Source: Breoghania sp963678585 (GTDB lineage: Bacteria; Pseudomonadota; Alphaproteobacteria; Rhizobiales; Stappiaceae). From it: a stretch of DNA of 64,000 bases. Shown one piece after another: positions 40,977 to 50,053 of the stretch. The notes below the pieces were generated by a model, which worked only from the letters and a program-made list of their open reading frames with translations, had not been told where the DNA came from and searched no databases. Position 1 is the stretch's first letter. Every line of letters starts with the position of its first letter. The stretch covers positions 1,922,001-1,986,000 of the forward strand of contig CAXXGA010000002.1 in NCBI GenBank assembly GCA_963678585.2. The letters run 5' to 3'. The position numbers and the translations under genes were made by a program.

Positions 40977-41202
40977 TGTGCTGATCCCGATTATCTCGTT
41001 CCGCGCTTCACTCCCCTTGCAGAGAGACGGCGCGGTGTTCCGATCATTTCGAAGAACAGATTAAGCGATCGAATTGTGTCACGGTATGGCGGATACCGAT
41101 CATGGAGGAAATTTAAGGTTTTGCGGCACCTGCCCCGGAATATGGAAATGCGCCCCTCTTCAACGCAACCCGGCTTCCACGATCCACAAGACCGCTCGCA
41201 GT

Positions 41203-42414
41203 TCAGGCCCCCAGCATCTCGGCAACCGCCGACAGCAGGAACTCGTCCTGATAATGCGCAGCGGCAAAGGACAGCCCTACCGGGCACCCCTCGACCGTCA
41301 ACAGGGGCGCGGAAATCTCCGGCAGACGGCCAACGCCCGAAAACGCGGTCGCGATCATGGTCCGGTCGTAGAAGTCCAGAACCGCGTCAAGATTGTTCAG
41401 TGAACCCTTCAGCGGCGCGATCACGGGCGTGGTCGGGAAACAGACCACGGTCCCCTCGGGAAGACCGGCATTGATCTTTTCGAAAAGCCGCTCGCAACGG
41501 GTCAGACTGTCGAGCCTCGCGATACGGTCGAATTGCCGGACGTTGCCGTAGGCCATTGAGAAGACGTAGCCGAGTTCGGGTTTGGCGGTTTCGATCCAGT
41601 TTCCCAGGACGCTCTGGAATTCGGCGGTCTGAAGATCGCGCAAAGCCTCGAAATTGCAGTCGCTCAAGGGCAGATCTTCTCCGATGAGCTGAGAAAAGCG
41701 AACCGGCTCCGCCACAAGGCCGCAACGGCGGGAGATCGGCTCCAGGGCTGCGCGAACCTGATCCGCGACTGCCGCATCCGCAACTTCGAGCATATCGCTC
41801 AGGAGCAAAAGCCGCTTGGGAGACGCAACGGGCTTTTCCCCGCTGCGCAACAGAACGCGGGCTGCGGCGTCGAGAAAACCGAGTCGGGCGCTCAGGATCC
41901 CGACGGTGCTCACCCCCGGCATGAAAGGAAGCACGCCCGCTTCCGAAATCCGGTGCAAGGACGGGCGCATGCCCCAGATCCCGCACAGACTTGCCGGAAC
42001 CCTTATCGAGCCGCCCGAATCCGTGCCGATGGAAAAATCGGCCAGCCCGTTGGCAACAGACGCCGCCGAACCACTGGAAGATCCTCCGGGAACCCTCTCC
42101 GGCGCCTTTGCGTTGCGCGGCGTGCCGAAGAACGGGCTCTCCCCATCGAGGCTGTAGGTGAACTCGTCGGCAACCGCTTTGCCCACACAACGCCCCCCAG
42201 CCGCAAGAAGCTGATCGACGCAAAGCGCATTGTGGACCGGTGCCGGATGACTATCTCTCCAGGCAGGACTGCCATAGGAGGTCCGGTATCCCGCAAGATC
42301 GATGTTGTCCTTTACCGTGAAGGTCAGACCGTTGAGCGGCCCCGTCCCCAAAGGGGGCAGGTCCAGTCGTTCGACGAGCGAGCCGGAAGGATCGAAACGG
42401 GTGTCGATGGGCAT
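41203..42414 (-). CDS. Amidase (amidase-signature family)
   Basis: A 403-residue Ser-cisSer-Lys amidase. The Lys is in FTVKDNIDLAGY (about 35), the cis-Ser and nucleophile Ser in VPGGSSSGSAASVANG and SIGTDSGGSIRVPAS (about 105-130). The C-terminal half is GVGRLPEISAPLLTVEGCPVG. It most resembles small aliphatic/aromatic amidases; the substrate is unknown. The frame stays open for 51 codons upstream to GTG 42567 but those residues look unlike the family, and neither start has a good ribosome-binding site. It follows the EamA transporter gene, same strand, with no linking overlap. Confidence 0.87.
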   Translation of the reverse strand: MPIDTRFDPSGSLVERLDLPPLGTGPLNGLTFTVKDNIDLAGYRTSYGSPAWRDSHPAPVHNALCVDQLLAAGGRCVGKAVADEFTYSLDGESPFFGTPRNAKAPERVPGGSSSGSAASVANGLADFSIGTDSGGSIRVPASLCGIWGMRPSLHRISEAGVLPFMPGVSTVGILSARLGFLDAAARVLLRSGEKPVASPKRLLLLSDMLEVADAAVADQVRAALEPISRRCGLVAEPVRFSQLIGEDLPLSDCNFEALRDLQTAEFQSVLGNWIETAKPELGYVFSMAYGNVRQFDRIARLDSLTRCERLFEKINAGLPEGTVVCFPTTPVIAPLKGSLNNLDAVLDFYDRTMIATAFSGVGRLPEISAPLLTVEGCPVGLSFAAAHYQDEFLLSAVAEMLGA

Positions 42415-42609
42415 GAAAACAGACTTTTTGTGGAGGCGGGCAAACGCACCGCGGGAGAATCGAAAGGCCGAAACAGCCGATGCCTGCCGCGTACCGTCGA
42501 GAGCCCCAATCTCGCAAAGCCATGCATCGCTTGCAAGTTGCGGCAAGCTCCGCGCGCCCGCTTCCACGCGCCCTATCGACGCGCCCAGTGGCGGATCAGA
42601 TGTCCGGAT

Positions 42610-43560
42610 TCATCCCCGTCGCTTCGGCAAGGGCACCGTCGTCCAGATCAGGCAGACGACGATCAGCGCCACACCGGTCCAGCCCGAGATAGGCAGTCGT
42701 TCTCCCACGATCACCACCGCCAGAAGGGCCGCCACGACCGGTTCGAACAGCGTGATCGTCGTGGCGAGGCTGGCTGAAACCCGCGATAGCCCCTGCCCAA
42801 AGGCAATATAACCAAGGAACATCGGCACCAGCGCCATATAGGCCCCGACCGCCAGATTGCCCGCACTCATCAGAAACGGCGCGCCGGTCGCAAACAGAAC
42901 CGGCATCAGAAGCAACCCGCCGATGCCGAAGGTCGCCCCCATCGCAACGCGCGAGGAAAGCCCGCTCTGCATCATCCGTCGCGTGGTCCACGAATAAAGC
43001 GCATAGGTGCCACCCGCAACGAGCCCCAGAACCGTGCCCAGAACCACGTTGTCGCCTGAAGCGACACCCGCATGCGCGCCCTCGCCGAGGCTCAAAAGGA
43101 CGATGCCGGAAACGCCGATGGCAGCACCCGAGGCCCAGCGCAAGGTCAGTCGCGCTCCCTCAAGCCGGTTCTCGATCAACGCGGAGAGAAGCGGCGCGGA
43201 GCCGAGCGAGATCACCGTGCCGATGGTCACGCCCGCAAGCCGCATGGAGGCATAGAAGGCCAGCGGATAGATCGCCACGGCCAACGCTCCGCTCAAAAGG
43301 AGCCCCCGGTGACGCCACAACACATCGCGCCCCACCCGGATGCCGGAAAGCGCGCGAGAGGCCTGCAGCAGCCCTCCAAAGCCCATGGCGGCGGCACCTA
43401 TGGCAACCGCGGGCACATCGGGCGCAAAGGTCGCCGCCGTCCCGGTCGTTCCCCATGCAATTGCCGCCAGCAGGCACATGAATGCACCAACCAGATCGAC
43501 GCCGCTTGCCGACGCCGTTTCCCCTGCCGGTGTGGATGCCTCCGATGTCGAACCGTTCAT
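42610..43560 (-). CDS. EamA/DMT-family transporter
   Basis: A ten-helix inner-membrane drug/metabolite transporter, 316 residues with two EamA repeats (about 25-160 and 175-305). Signatures: CLLAAIAWGTTGTAATF near the start and FEPVVAALLAVVIVGERL in the second repeat. ATG 43560 has AGGAGG at four bases. Likely exports small metabolites or amino acids; the substrate is unknown. It is divergent from yghU with a 203-base shared upstream region. Confidence 0.9.
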   Translation of the reverse strand: MNGSTSEASTPAGETASASGVDLVGAFMCLLAAIAWGTTGTAATFAPDVPAVAIGAAAMGFGGLLQASRALSGIRVGRDVLWRHRGLLLSGALAVAIYPLAFYASMRLAGVTIGTVISLGSAPLLSALIENRLEGARLTLRWASGAAIGVSGIVLLSLGEGAHAGVASGDNVVLGTVLGLVAGGTYALYSWTTRRMMQSGLSSRVAMGATFGIGGLLLMPVLFATGAPFLMSAGNLAVGAYMALVPMFLGYIAFGQGLSRVSASLATTITLFEPVVAALLAVVIVGERLPISGWTGVALIVVCLIWTTVPLPKRRG

Positions 43561-43763
43561 GACCCCTCCTGATTGGCCAGAAGGGTCTAGCGGCTTGGTC
43601 CGGGCTGTCAACGCTGTTTACGTATCGTCGCAAACAACCGCTCATCGCGAGGCCGTGACCCGCCTGCCCCTTGTCATTCGCGGCGGCGACTGCATCTTTA
43701 CCGGGAATGTGGGCCAACCATGGCCAAAGACAGTTTCATCAAGATTGAGCGGAGAGCTACGTA

Positions 43764-44645
43764 ATGACCGATTCCAAGCCCTACACGCCGCCCGAGGTCT
43801 GGACCTGGGAAGCGCCGAGCGGGGGGAAGTTCGCGTCCATCAACAGGCCAATTGCGGGCCCCACCCATGACAAGGAGCTGCCTGTCGGCAAGCACCCCTT
43901 GCAGCTTTATTCGCTGGCCACCCCGAACGGCCAGAAAGTCACCATCCTGCTGGAGGAACTGCTGGCCGCAGGACACACCGGCGCGGAATACGACGCCTGG
44001 TACATCTCCATCGGCGACGGCGACCAGTTCGGGTCCGGCTTTGTCGATGTGAACCCGAACTCCAAGATCCCGGCGCTCATGGACCGCAGCGGTAAAGAAC
44101 CGATCCGCGTGTTCGAATCCGGTTCGATCCTTCTCTATCTGGCTGAAAAATTCGGTGCCTTCGTGCCGACGGACGATCCGGCGAAGCGCGCCGAATGCCT
44201 GAACTGGCTTTTCTGGCAGATGGGCAGCGCGCCCTATCTGGGCGGTGGCTTCGGGCATTTCTATGCCTACGCCCCGGAGAAGTTCGAATACGCCATCGAC
44301 CGCTTCACGATGGAAACCAAGCGCCAGCTCGACGTGCTGGACCGTCAGCTTGCCGAACGCCCCTTCATTGCGGGCGACGACTACTCGATCGCCGATATCG
44401 CAATCTTCCCGTGGTATGGCGGGCTCGTGAAGGGCTGGCTTTACGGCGATTCCGCCCGCTTCCTCGATGCAGCAAGCTACACGAATGTCCATCGCTGGGC
44501 CGATGCGATCCTTGAGCGCCCCGCCGTCCAGCGCGGTCGCATGGTCAACCGCGGCTCCGGCAACCCGGCAAACCAGCTGCGCGAACGTCATGACACCTCG
44601 GATTTCGAGCTGCGGACGCAGGACAAGCTCGAAGCCGCACAATAG
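43764..44645 (+). CDS. yghU: Glutathione-dependent disulfide-bond oxidoreductase YghU
   Basis: A 293-residue Nu-class GST that reduces disulfides with glutathione. It is very close to E. coli YghU as I know it: INRPIAGPTHDKELPVGKHP, YSLATPNGQKVTILLEELL, GDGDQFGSGFVDVNPNSKIP, VFESGSILLYLAEKFG and NWLFWQMGSAPYLGGGFGHF. GGAGAG lies seven bases before ATG 43764. Monocistronic, followed by a strong terminator. A role in thiol redox protection is expected. Confidence 0.95.
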   Translation: MTDSKPYTPPEVWTWEAPSGGKFASINRPIAGPTHDKELPVGKHPLQLYSLATPNGQKVTILLEELLAAGHTGAEYDAWYISIGDGDQFGSGFVDVNPNSKIPALMDRSGKEPIRVFESGSILLYLAEKFGAFVPTDDPAKRAECLNWLFWQMGSAPYLGGGFGHFYAYAPEKFEYAIDRFTMETKRQLDVLDRQLAERPFIAGDDYSIADIAIFPWYGGLVKGWLYGDSARFLDAASYTNVHRWADAILERPAVQRGRMVNRGSGNPANQLRERHDTSDFELRTQDKLEAAQ

Positions 44646-44668
44646 GCAGGCGACAACGTCCGAACGCG

Positions 44669-44702
44669 AAAAGGGCGGCCTTGCGGGGCCGCCCTTTTTT
44701 CT
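44669..44702. terminator. Terminator between yghU and the SDR gene
   Basis: AAAAGGGCGGCC pairs with GGCCGCCCTTTT, followed by more T on the plus side; A-run on the other. Bidirectional between convergent genes. Confidence 0.88.
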
Positions 44703-44710
44703 TTTGTGGG

Positions 44711-45460
44711 TCAGACGACGCCGCCATTGGCGCGCAATGTCTGACCGCTGATCCAGCCCGCATCGGGACTGGCGAGAAAGGCGGCGACACGGGCGATATC
44801 CTCCGGCTCGCCCAGCCGCCCAAACGGGTTCATCCGCGCGATATTGGCAACGAGGTCCTCCGGCTTTCCTTCCAGGAACAACTCCGTCGCCACCGGTCCC
44901 GGCGCAACCGCATTTACCGTTATGCCGCGCGGGCCAAGTTCCTTGGCGAGCACATGGGTCAGCGCCTCGACGCCCGCCTTCGTTGCCGCATAGACGCCAT
45001 AGCCCGGCTGGTAGAGACCGACGACGCTGGAGGAAAAGCTGATGATGCGCCCGCCCGCTCCGAACCTGCGCGCCGCCTCGCGCATCCCCCGGAAGACCCC
45101 GCCGAGATTGATCGAGACCTGACGCTTAAACGCGGCATCGTTGACCTCAGCAATCGGGCCGAGGGTCATGATCCCGGCATTGTTCACAAGAACCCCGACG
45201 GGACCGAATGCGGCCTCCGCCGCATCGAACAGCGCTGCAATCCCCGCGGGCTCCGCCATATCGGCCCGGACCGCGATTGCGCGCCCGCCGACAGCCTCGA
45301 TCTCACCGACGACGGCCTCCGCCTGTTCCCGGCCGCGGGCGTAGTTCACGACAACCGCAAAGCCGTCCGATGCCAGACGGCGGGCGATGGTTGCGCCGAT
45401 CCCGCGCGATGATCCGGTGACGATGGCGACGGGGGAAACGGGTTTGATTGTATCGGTCAT
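44711..45460 (-). CDS. Short-chain dehydrogenase/reductase
   Basis: A classical SDR of 249 residues. NAD(P)-binding VTGSSRGIGATIARRLA, NNAG, catalytic Ser in SFSSSVVGLY, Tyr-Lys in YGVYAATKAG, then VNAVAPGPVATELF and the C-terminal SPDAGWISGQTLRANGG. The substrate is unknown; residues after the fingerprint favour NADPH. ATG 45460 has AAGGAG at seven bases; the frame continues upstream but is Arg/Ser-rich and unlikely to be translated. Divergent from a LysR regulator, which probably controls it. Confidence 0.93.
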   Translation of the reverse strand: MTDTIKPVSPVAIVTGSSRGIGATIARRLASDGFAVVVNYARGREQAEAVVGEIEAVGGRAIAVRADMAEPAGIAALFDAAEAAFGPVGVLVNNAGIMTLGPIAEVNDAAFKRQVSINLGGVFRGMREAARRFGAGGRIISFSSSVVGLYQPGYGVYAATKAGVEALTHVLAKELGPRGITVNAVAPGPVATELFLEGKPEDLVANIARMNPFGRLGEPEDIARVAAFLASPDAGWISGQTLRANGGVV

Positions 45461-45534
45461 GAGCGATCTCCTTAGCTGAGCAGGGAAACTAGGAGATCGA
45501 CAGGTCGGGATAATCACGCTGAACTTGCCAAGAC

Positions 45535-45553
45535 TATTCGGTTTGAACGAATA
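45535..45553. promoter_or_regulatory. LysR-type operator in the SDR-LysR intergenic region
   Basis: TATTCG-N7-CGAATA, perfect 6-bp arms, containing a T-N11-A core (45538-45550) as recognised by LysR-family regulators. It ends 7 bases before the LysR start, which fits autorepression and divergent control of the SDR gene. Confidence 0.6.
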
Positions 45554-45560
45554 ATGGAGA

Positions 45561-46460
45561 ATGGACCATCTCGACGCCTTGCGCCTTTTCGTGCGTGTTG
45601 CCGAGCGCGGCAGCTTCACCGCGGCCGCCGCCGATCTCGATATCCCCCGCTCCACGGCCACCGAAGGTCTGCGGCGGCTGGAGCAACGCCTCGGCGCGCG
45701 CCTTCTGGAGCGCACCACCCGCCATGTCGCGCCCACGCCAGACGGGCAAGCCTTTTACGAGCGGTGCATCGCCATTCTGGCGGACATGGAAGACGCCGAA
45801 GCCGTGTTGCGCGACGCGGACCCGCACGGGCGCGTGCGCATCGATGCGCCTGCCCTCCTCACCCGAACCTTCCTGCTGCCGCACCTGCCGGAATTCCTCG
45901 AACGCTATCCCCGCATCGACATCCAGTTCGGCCAGAGCGACCGGCTGGTCGATCTCGTACGCGAAGGCATCGACTGCGCGATCCGCGCCGGCGATCCCGT
46001 CGATAGCGACCTCCTGATCCGCCCGCTCGGCGCCCTGCACGAGATTACCGTCGCAAGCCCGGCCTATCTGGAACGCTTCGGGCATCCGCGTTCTGTGCAC
46101 GATCTCGAGGGACATCGCATGATCGGCTTCGTTTCCTCGCGTACCGGCGAGGTCATGCCGCTTGAATTCACCGTGGAGGGGCGGGTTCAGGAAATCCGCC
46201 TGCCCGCACGCGCCAGTGTCGACAATTCCGACACCGCCGCCGAGCTGGCCCGGCTAGGTCTCGGGCTTGCGCAGGCTCCCGGCTACCGCTTTGCTCAGGA
46301 TCTGGCTAAAGGTCGTCTGATGGAGGTCTTGCCCGACAATCGGCCGGAACCGATGCCGCTATCGGCGCTTTATCCTCGCGGACGCCAGCTTGCGCCGCGC
46401 CTGCGCGTTTTCATCGACTGGGCCAGCGAGATCTTCACCAAGACTGAAATTCACATTTGA
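45561..46460 (+). CDS. LysR-family transcriptional regulator
   Basis: A 299-residue regulator. The N-terminal winged helix-turn-helix has LFVRVAERGSFTAAAADLDI and STATEGLRRLEQRLGARLLE (about residues 6-50), and the C-terminal effector-binding domain (about 90-295) is of the CrgA/DsdC-like group: VRIDAPALLTRTFLLPHLPE, then YPRIDIQFGQSDRLVDLVREGIDCAI. Divergent from the SDR gene with a 100-base gap carrying a LysR box. Its effector is unknown. Confidence 0.93.
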   Translation: MDHLDALRLFVRVAERGSFTAAAADLDIPRSTATEGLRRLEQRLGARLLERTTRHVAPTPDGQAFYERCIAILADMEDAEAVLRDADPHGRVRIDAPALLTRTFLLPHLPEFLERYPRIDIQFGQSDRLVDLVREGIDCAIRAGDPVDSDLLIRPLGALHEITVASPAYLERFGHPRSVHDLEGHRMIGFVSSRTGEVMPLEFTVEGRVQEIRLPARASVDNSDTAAELARLGLGLAQAPGYRFAQDLAKGRLMEVLPDNRPEPMPLSALYPRGRQLAPRLRVFIDWASEIFTKTEIHI

Positions 46461-46662
46461 ACCATTTGCCTTCAGCCTGAGATCGGGCTATCTCCCCGGG
46501 GCCGAAAAGATTCCGAGGCCGGTCAGGTTATTCCGGCCCTCTGTTCATCAGAGATCCAGTCGCGCCCATGCGCGAACCCGCGGCATCGACCTTCTCATGA
46601 TTGGTCGGTGCCGGGGAAGCTGTGGCTTTCCTGCCCGGCCGCAATATGGAATCTGCATCTCT

Positions 46663-46902
46663 ATGTCTCGTAAGACTATTTTTCTCGCGCAATTCTTAAT
46701 CACACTCATGATGGCAACGCTCATGTCGGGCACAATGTCCCTCATCGTCATGGGGCCGACAAGCGAATGGCTTGCGATCTGGCCCCGTCAGGCCCTGACC
46801 GCCTGGCCCATCGCTTTCGTTTTCACCCAGATCGTGACGCCCGTGGCCTTTTTCCTCGCCGCACGCCTCACCCGTAGTCCCTCGCAAGCCTCAGGCAGCT
46901 GA
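46663..46902 (+). CDS. DUF2798 family small membrane protein
   Basis: A 79-residue protein with two hydrophobic helices (about 6-30 and 45-68). It matches DUF2798: FLITLMMATLMSGTMSLIV then AIWPRQALTAWPIAFVFTQIVTPVAFFLA. Function unknown. ATG 46663 is the first sensible start; the frame is open further back but unlike protein. Monocistronic, with a strong terminator after. Confidence 0.8.
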   Translation: MSRKTIFLAQFLITLMMATLMSGTMSLIVMGPTSEWLAIWPRQALTAWPIAFVFTQIVTPVAFFLAARLTRSPSQASGS

Positions 46903-46947
46903 CCATGGTTGCTCCCCCGGGCCAATTCCACTTCCCCCCAACATGAC

Positions 46948-46985
46948 AAAGGGGCGGCGTCTTGCGACGCCGCCCCTTTTCTTTT
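46948..46985. terminator. Terminator between DUF2798 and chemoreceptor genes
   Basis: AAAGGGGCGGCGTC pairs with GACGCCGCCCCTTT, loop TTGC, then a T-rich run. It serves both convergent genes. Confidence 0.88.
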
Positions 46986-47007
46986 TGAAGCTCAACCGTC
47001 TGAACGA

Positions 47008-49200
47008 TCAGGCCGCACGGATCTGGTGAAGGAAGTCCCGCACCTGCTGGTCGAGCGTGCTGGCCTGTTCCGTCAGATGCCCGGCAGCGCCCACGACCTG
47101 CTCCGCGGCAGACCCCGTGTGCTGGGAGGACTGACGCACCTCTTCGATATCGCGAGACATCGAAGCCGTGCCGTCCGCCGCACGCTGAGTGTTGTCCACG
47201 ATGCCCTGCGTTGCCGCACTCTGCTCTTCCACCGCGGAGGCCACCGAACCGACCGATTCGGAAATCTCGCCGATGGTGGTGCGGATTTCCGAGATCGCCT
47301 CGACCGCATCCTTGGTGGCGGAACGGATTGCATCGATCTGCTGGCCGATCTCGCCCGTCGCCTTGGCCGTCTGCCCCGCCAGTTCCTTCACTTCCGACGC
47401 AACGACCGCAAAGCCCTTGCCCGCCTCACCGGCACGCGCGGCCTCGATGGTCGCGTTGAGCGCCAGAAGGTTGGTCTGGTCGGCGATATCGGAAATCAGA
47501 CGGATCACCTCACCGATGCGGTCGGCTGCTTCCGCCAGCGAGCGCACGGTCTCATCGGTGGTCGAGGCCCGCTCGTTTGCCATATGGGCAATCGCGGAGG
47601 AGCGCGTGATCAGAGAGGAGATTTCCTGAATGGACTTGAACAGATCGTCGGAGGCCCCGGCAATCGTCTGCACTTCCTCGCGTGCGGCTTCGGAAGCCTT
47701 GGATACGCTCTCCGAACGCTCGCCGGTGGAACCTGCGATCTGTGCCATGCTTTCCGCAGACTGGCGCAGTTCGTTGGAAGCGGCATAGACGCGCTGCACC
47801 ACCTCGCCCACGGAAGCCTCGAAGTCGGCGGCTAGCGACGCAACGAATTCACCGCGCTGCTTGGTCCGCATTTCCTGCTCGGCCGCATCCTCGGCCGCCT
47901 TGCGTTCCTGCTCAAGCACGGCGTTTTCCTGAATCTGCAACACCGCGCGACCGATCTGGCCGATCTCGTCACGCCGCTTGGCAGCCTTGATCTCGGTATC
48001 GAGTTCACCACCTGCGATCTTGCGCAGCGCGGCAACCAGATGCCCCAGAGCCCGCGTGATCGAATAGGAATAGAGCGTACCCAGAACCGTGACCACGACC
48101 AGCACGAGAAGCGTGCCGTAGATCATGGAGTTCCGCATCTCAACGACCGGCGCGAGAGTTTCTTCCGCGCTGCGTTCCGCAACCACGCTCCATTTCGCAT
48201 CCATGAAGTGCAGCGGAACGGCGGAAAGATAGACGTCTTCCCCATCGCCGTTCACGGCCACGCCGAAGCCTTCCTGTCCATTGGCGGCACCGGCGATGAT
48301 CGGATCCTGCGCCGTCTCCGAGAGGGCCGTGGAGCCACCCGAAAGCGGCTTGTCGGAGCGGATGACACCATCAGCCCCCACAAGGAAGGATTGCCCCGTC
48401 CGGCCCAGCGATTCTCGGCTGGCCAGAACGCTGTTCAGCAGGTTCACGCCAACCCGGATGACCATCACGCCGCGCATCGCGGTGGAATTGTAGTCGCTCA
48501 GGTAGACCGGCTGCGCCAGAAACATGGAGGGCATCCCTCCAACCGGCGTGTAATTGGAGAAATCGACGAGCGCCTGTTCGCCGTTGTCCAGCCCCTTGGC
48601 CGCCTCGAAGGCCTTGGCCAGACCGGTACCGGCCAGGGTCGGATCGCTCACCTTTTCAAGGAAGTCAGCGGACTTCGTGACCGAGTAGACGACACGGCCT
48701 TCCATGTTCAGCACATAGATGTCGCCATAGCCGGCCTGCTTCCAGGAGGTGAGGAATGTCCCGTGAACGCCGGTGTGACGCCAGGAATACATGGTCTTGT
48801 TCTGATCGCCGGTAAGCTCGGCGCGCTCGGCCGGATCGTCGGACGAGCGGTAATAGGCGTCAAGCTCGCCCCGATCCTGCTCGATGGTCACCAGCGCCTG
48901 GTTCATCTCGTTGAGAACGATCGTGGCGTTCGCGCTGCTGACGAGACTGTTCAGATCGGACCGAGCCCCCCCGAGCTTCAGGGTAAGCGCATCGGAACGC
49001 GCATGCGCGAGAATGCGCAATTCGCTCTCAGCCGAACTTACCAGCCCGTCCCGGCCGTTCAGATAGCCGAGCACACCCACGGTGATGCACGAAACAAGCG
49101 CCAGTCCGCTCACGAAAAGCGGCAACCGCGTCGACAGACGCGACACAAAGCCAAACCTGAACCCGGCGGACTTCCCCGCAGTTCCCTCACCCTCAGCCAT
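47008..49200 (-). CDS. Methyl-accepting chemotaxis protein
   Basis: Transmembrane chemoreceptor, 730 residues. A first helix (about 27-47), a periplasmic double-Cache-like sensor (about 50-370), a second helix (YGTLLVLVVVTVLGTLYSYS, about 377-396), HAMP (about 395-450), and a cytoplasmic coiled-coil signalling domain with the hairpin tip DQTNLLALNATIEAARAGE (about 585). Q/E-rich methylation helices are present; no C-terminal CheR-binding pentapeptide is visible. The ligand is unknown. No che genes are adjacent. ATG 49200 has GGGGGC upstream. Confidence 0.93.
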   Translation of the reverse strand: MAEGEGTAGKSAGFRFGFVSRLSTRLPLFVSGLALVSCITVGVLGYLNGRDGLVSSAESELRILAHARSDALTLKLGGARSDLNSLVSSANATIVLNEMNQALVTIEQDRGELDAYYRSSDDPAERAELTGDQNKTMYSWRHTGVHGTFLTSWKQAGYGDIYVLNMEGRVVYSVTKSADFLEKVSDPTLAGTGLAKAFEAAKGLDNGEQALVDFSNYTPVGGMPSMFLAQPVYLSDYNSTAMRGVMVIRVGVNLLNSVLASRESLGRTGQSFLVGADGVIRSDKPLSGGSTALSETAQDPIIAGAANGQEGFGVAVNGDGEDVYLSAVPLHFMDAKWSVVAERSAEETLAPVVEMRNSMIYGTLLVLVVVTVLGTLYSYSITRALGHLVAALRKIAGGELDTEIKAAKRRDEIGQIGRAVLQIQENAVLEQERKAAEDAAEQEMRTKQRGEFVASLAADFEASVGEVVQRVYAASNELRQSAESMAQIAGSTGERSESVSKASEAAREEVQTIAGASDDLFKSIQEISSLITRSSAIAHMANERASTTDETVRSLAEAADRIGEVIRLISDIADQTNLLALNATIEAARAGEAGKGFAVVASEVKELAGQTAKATGEIGQQIDAIRSATKDAVEAISEIRTTIGEISESVGSVASAVEEQSAATQGIVDNTQRAADGTASMSRDIEEVRQSSQHTGSAAEQVVGAAGHLTEQASTLDQQVRDFLHQIRAA

Positions 49201-49423
49201 CAGAGCCCCCAGCTATACGCAAAAACACGATTTAATCGTTGGGGCGATGCTCACATGCACTTCCTAAAAAATACCTAAGCAGAAGTACCGTAATGGCGAG
49301 ATAATTGACAAGACATGCAATACCTTCGCAAAAGGCTCCTGATCTGACCGGACAACTCGACTGTACATTGAGTTGTACCGAACCCGATTTACGTTTCCGC
49401 TCCGGCATAAAGTGACAGAAACG

Positions 49424-49452
49424 AAAAAAGCGGCCCCGAAGGACCGCTTTTC
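49424..49452 (-). terminator. Terminator of the S10-spc-alpha ribosomal operon
   Basis: Minus-strand stem AAAAGCGGTCC/GGGCCGCTTTT with a short loop and six T, 94 bases after the rplQ stop. The remaining gene-free bases (49201-49423) are the promoter region of the chemoreceptor gene, in which I see no further feature. Confidence 0.85.
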
Positions 49453-49546
49453 CTTGATTCATACACCTGACAACAGGTGCCGCAGCGCCCCGCCCCACGC
49501 CGACCCGATGACCGGCGGCAGCGACGACGCCCCGAAAGGCCGTGAC

Positions 49547-49978
49547 TTACGCAGCCACTTCCTCGCCGGCGACCTCTTCGGCCTCGGCGCGGGCGCGATC
49601 TTCAGCACCCTTGGCGGCCGGGTCGCGATCGACGAGTTCGATCACTGCCAACGGCGCATTGTCGCCATAGCGGAAACCAGCCTTGAGCACGCGAGTGTAA
49701 CCACCGTTGCGCTCCTTGTAGCGCTCGCCGAGCGTATCGAACAGCTTGGCCACCGTGGCCACGTCGCGGATCTGCGAAATGGCCTGACGACGGGCATGCA
49801 GGTCGCCGCGCTTGCCGAGGGTGACGAGCTTGTCCACGATGGGCTTCAGCTCCTTGGCCTTGGGCAGGGTGGTGACGATCTGCTCGTGCTTGATCAGCGA
49901 GGCTGCCATGTTGGCGAACATCGCCTTGCGGTGGCTCGCGGTACGGTTGAGCTTGCGACCGGACTTACCGTGGCGCAT
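49547..49978 (-). CDS. rplQ: Ribosomal protein L17
   Basis: A 143-residue large-subunit protein at the exit-tunnel side. It starts MRHGKSGRKLNRTASHRKAM, the L17 signature, and has RRQAISQIRDVATVAKLFD, then a C-terminal acidic/Ala-rich tail (about 120-143) typical of alphaproteobacteria. Last gene of the ribosomal cluster, 75 bases after rpoA, followed by a strong terminator. Confidence 0.97.
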   Translation of the reverse strand: MRHGKSGRKLNRTASHRKAMFANMAASLIKHEQIVTTLPKAKELKPIVDKLVTLGKRGDLHARRQAISQIRDVATVAKLFDTLGERYKERNGGYTRVLKAGFRYGDNAPLAVIELVDRDPAAKGAEDRARAEAEEVAGEEVAA

Positions 49979-50053
49979 GGCCCTCTCCTTCTTAACTTCC
50001 TTGGCGGCCTGAAACCGCCGCGCGATAAAGGTTCTGGAAGCGCTACGCGCGCA

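Noticed and set aside
42415..42567. N-terminal extension of the amidase from GTG 42567
   Set aside because: No ribosome-binding site and the 51 residues look unlike amidase N-termini, though the shorter start is also poorly supported.
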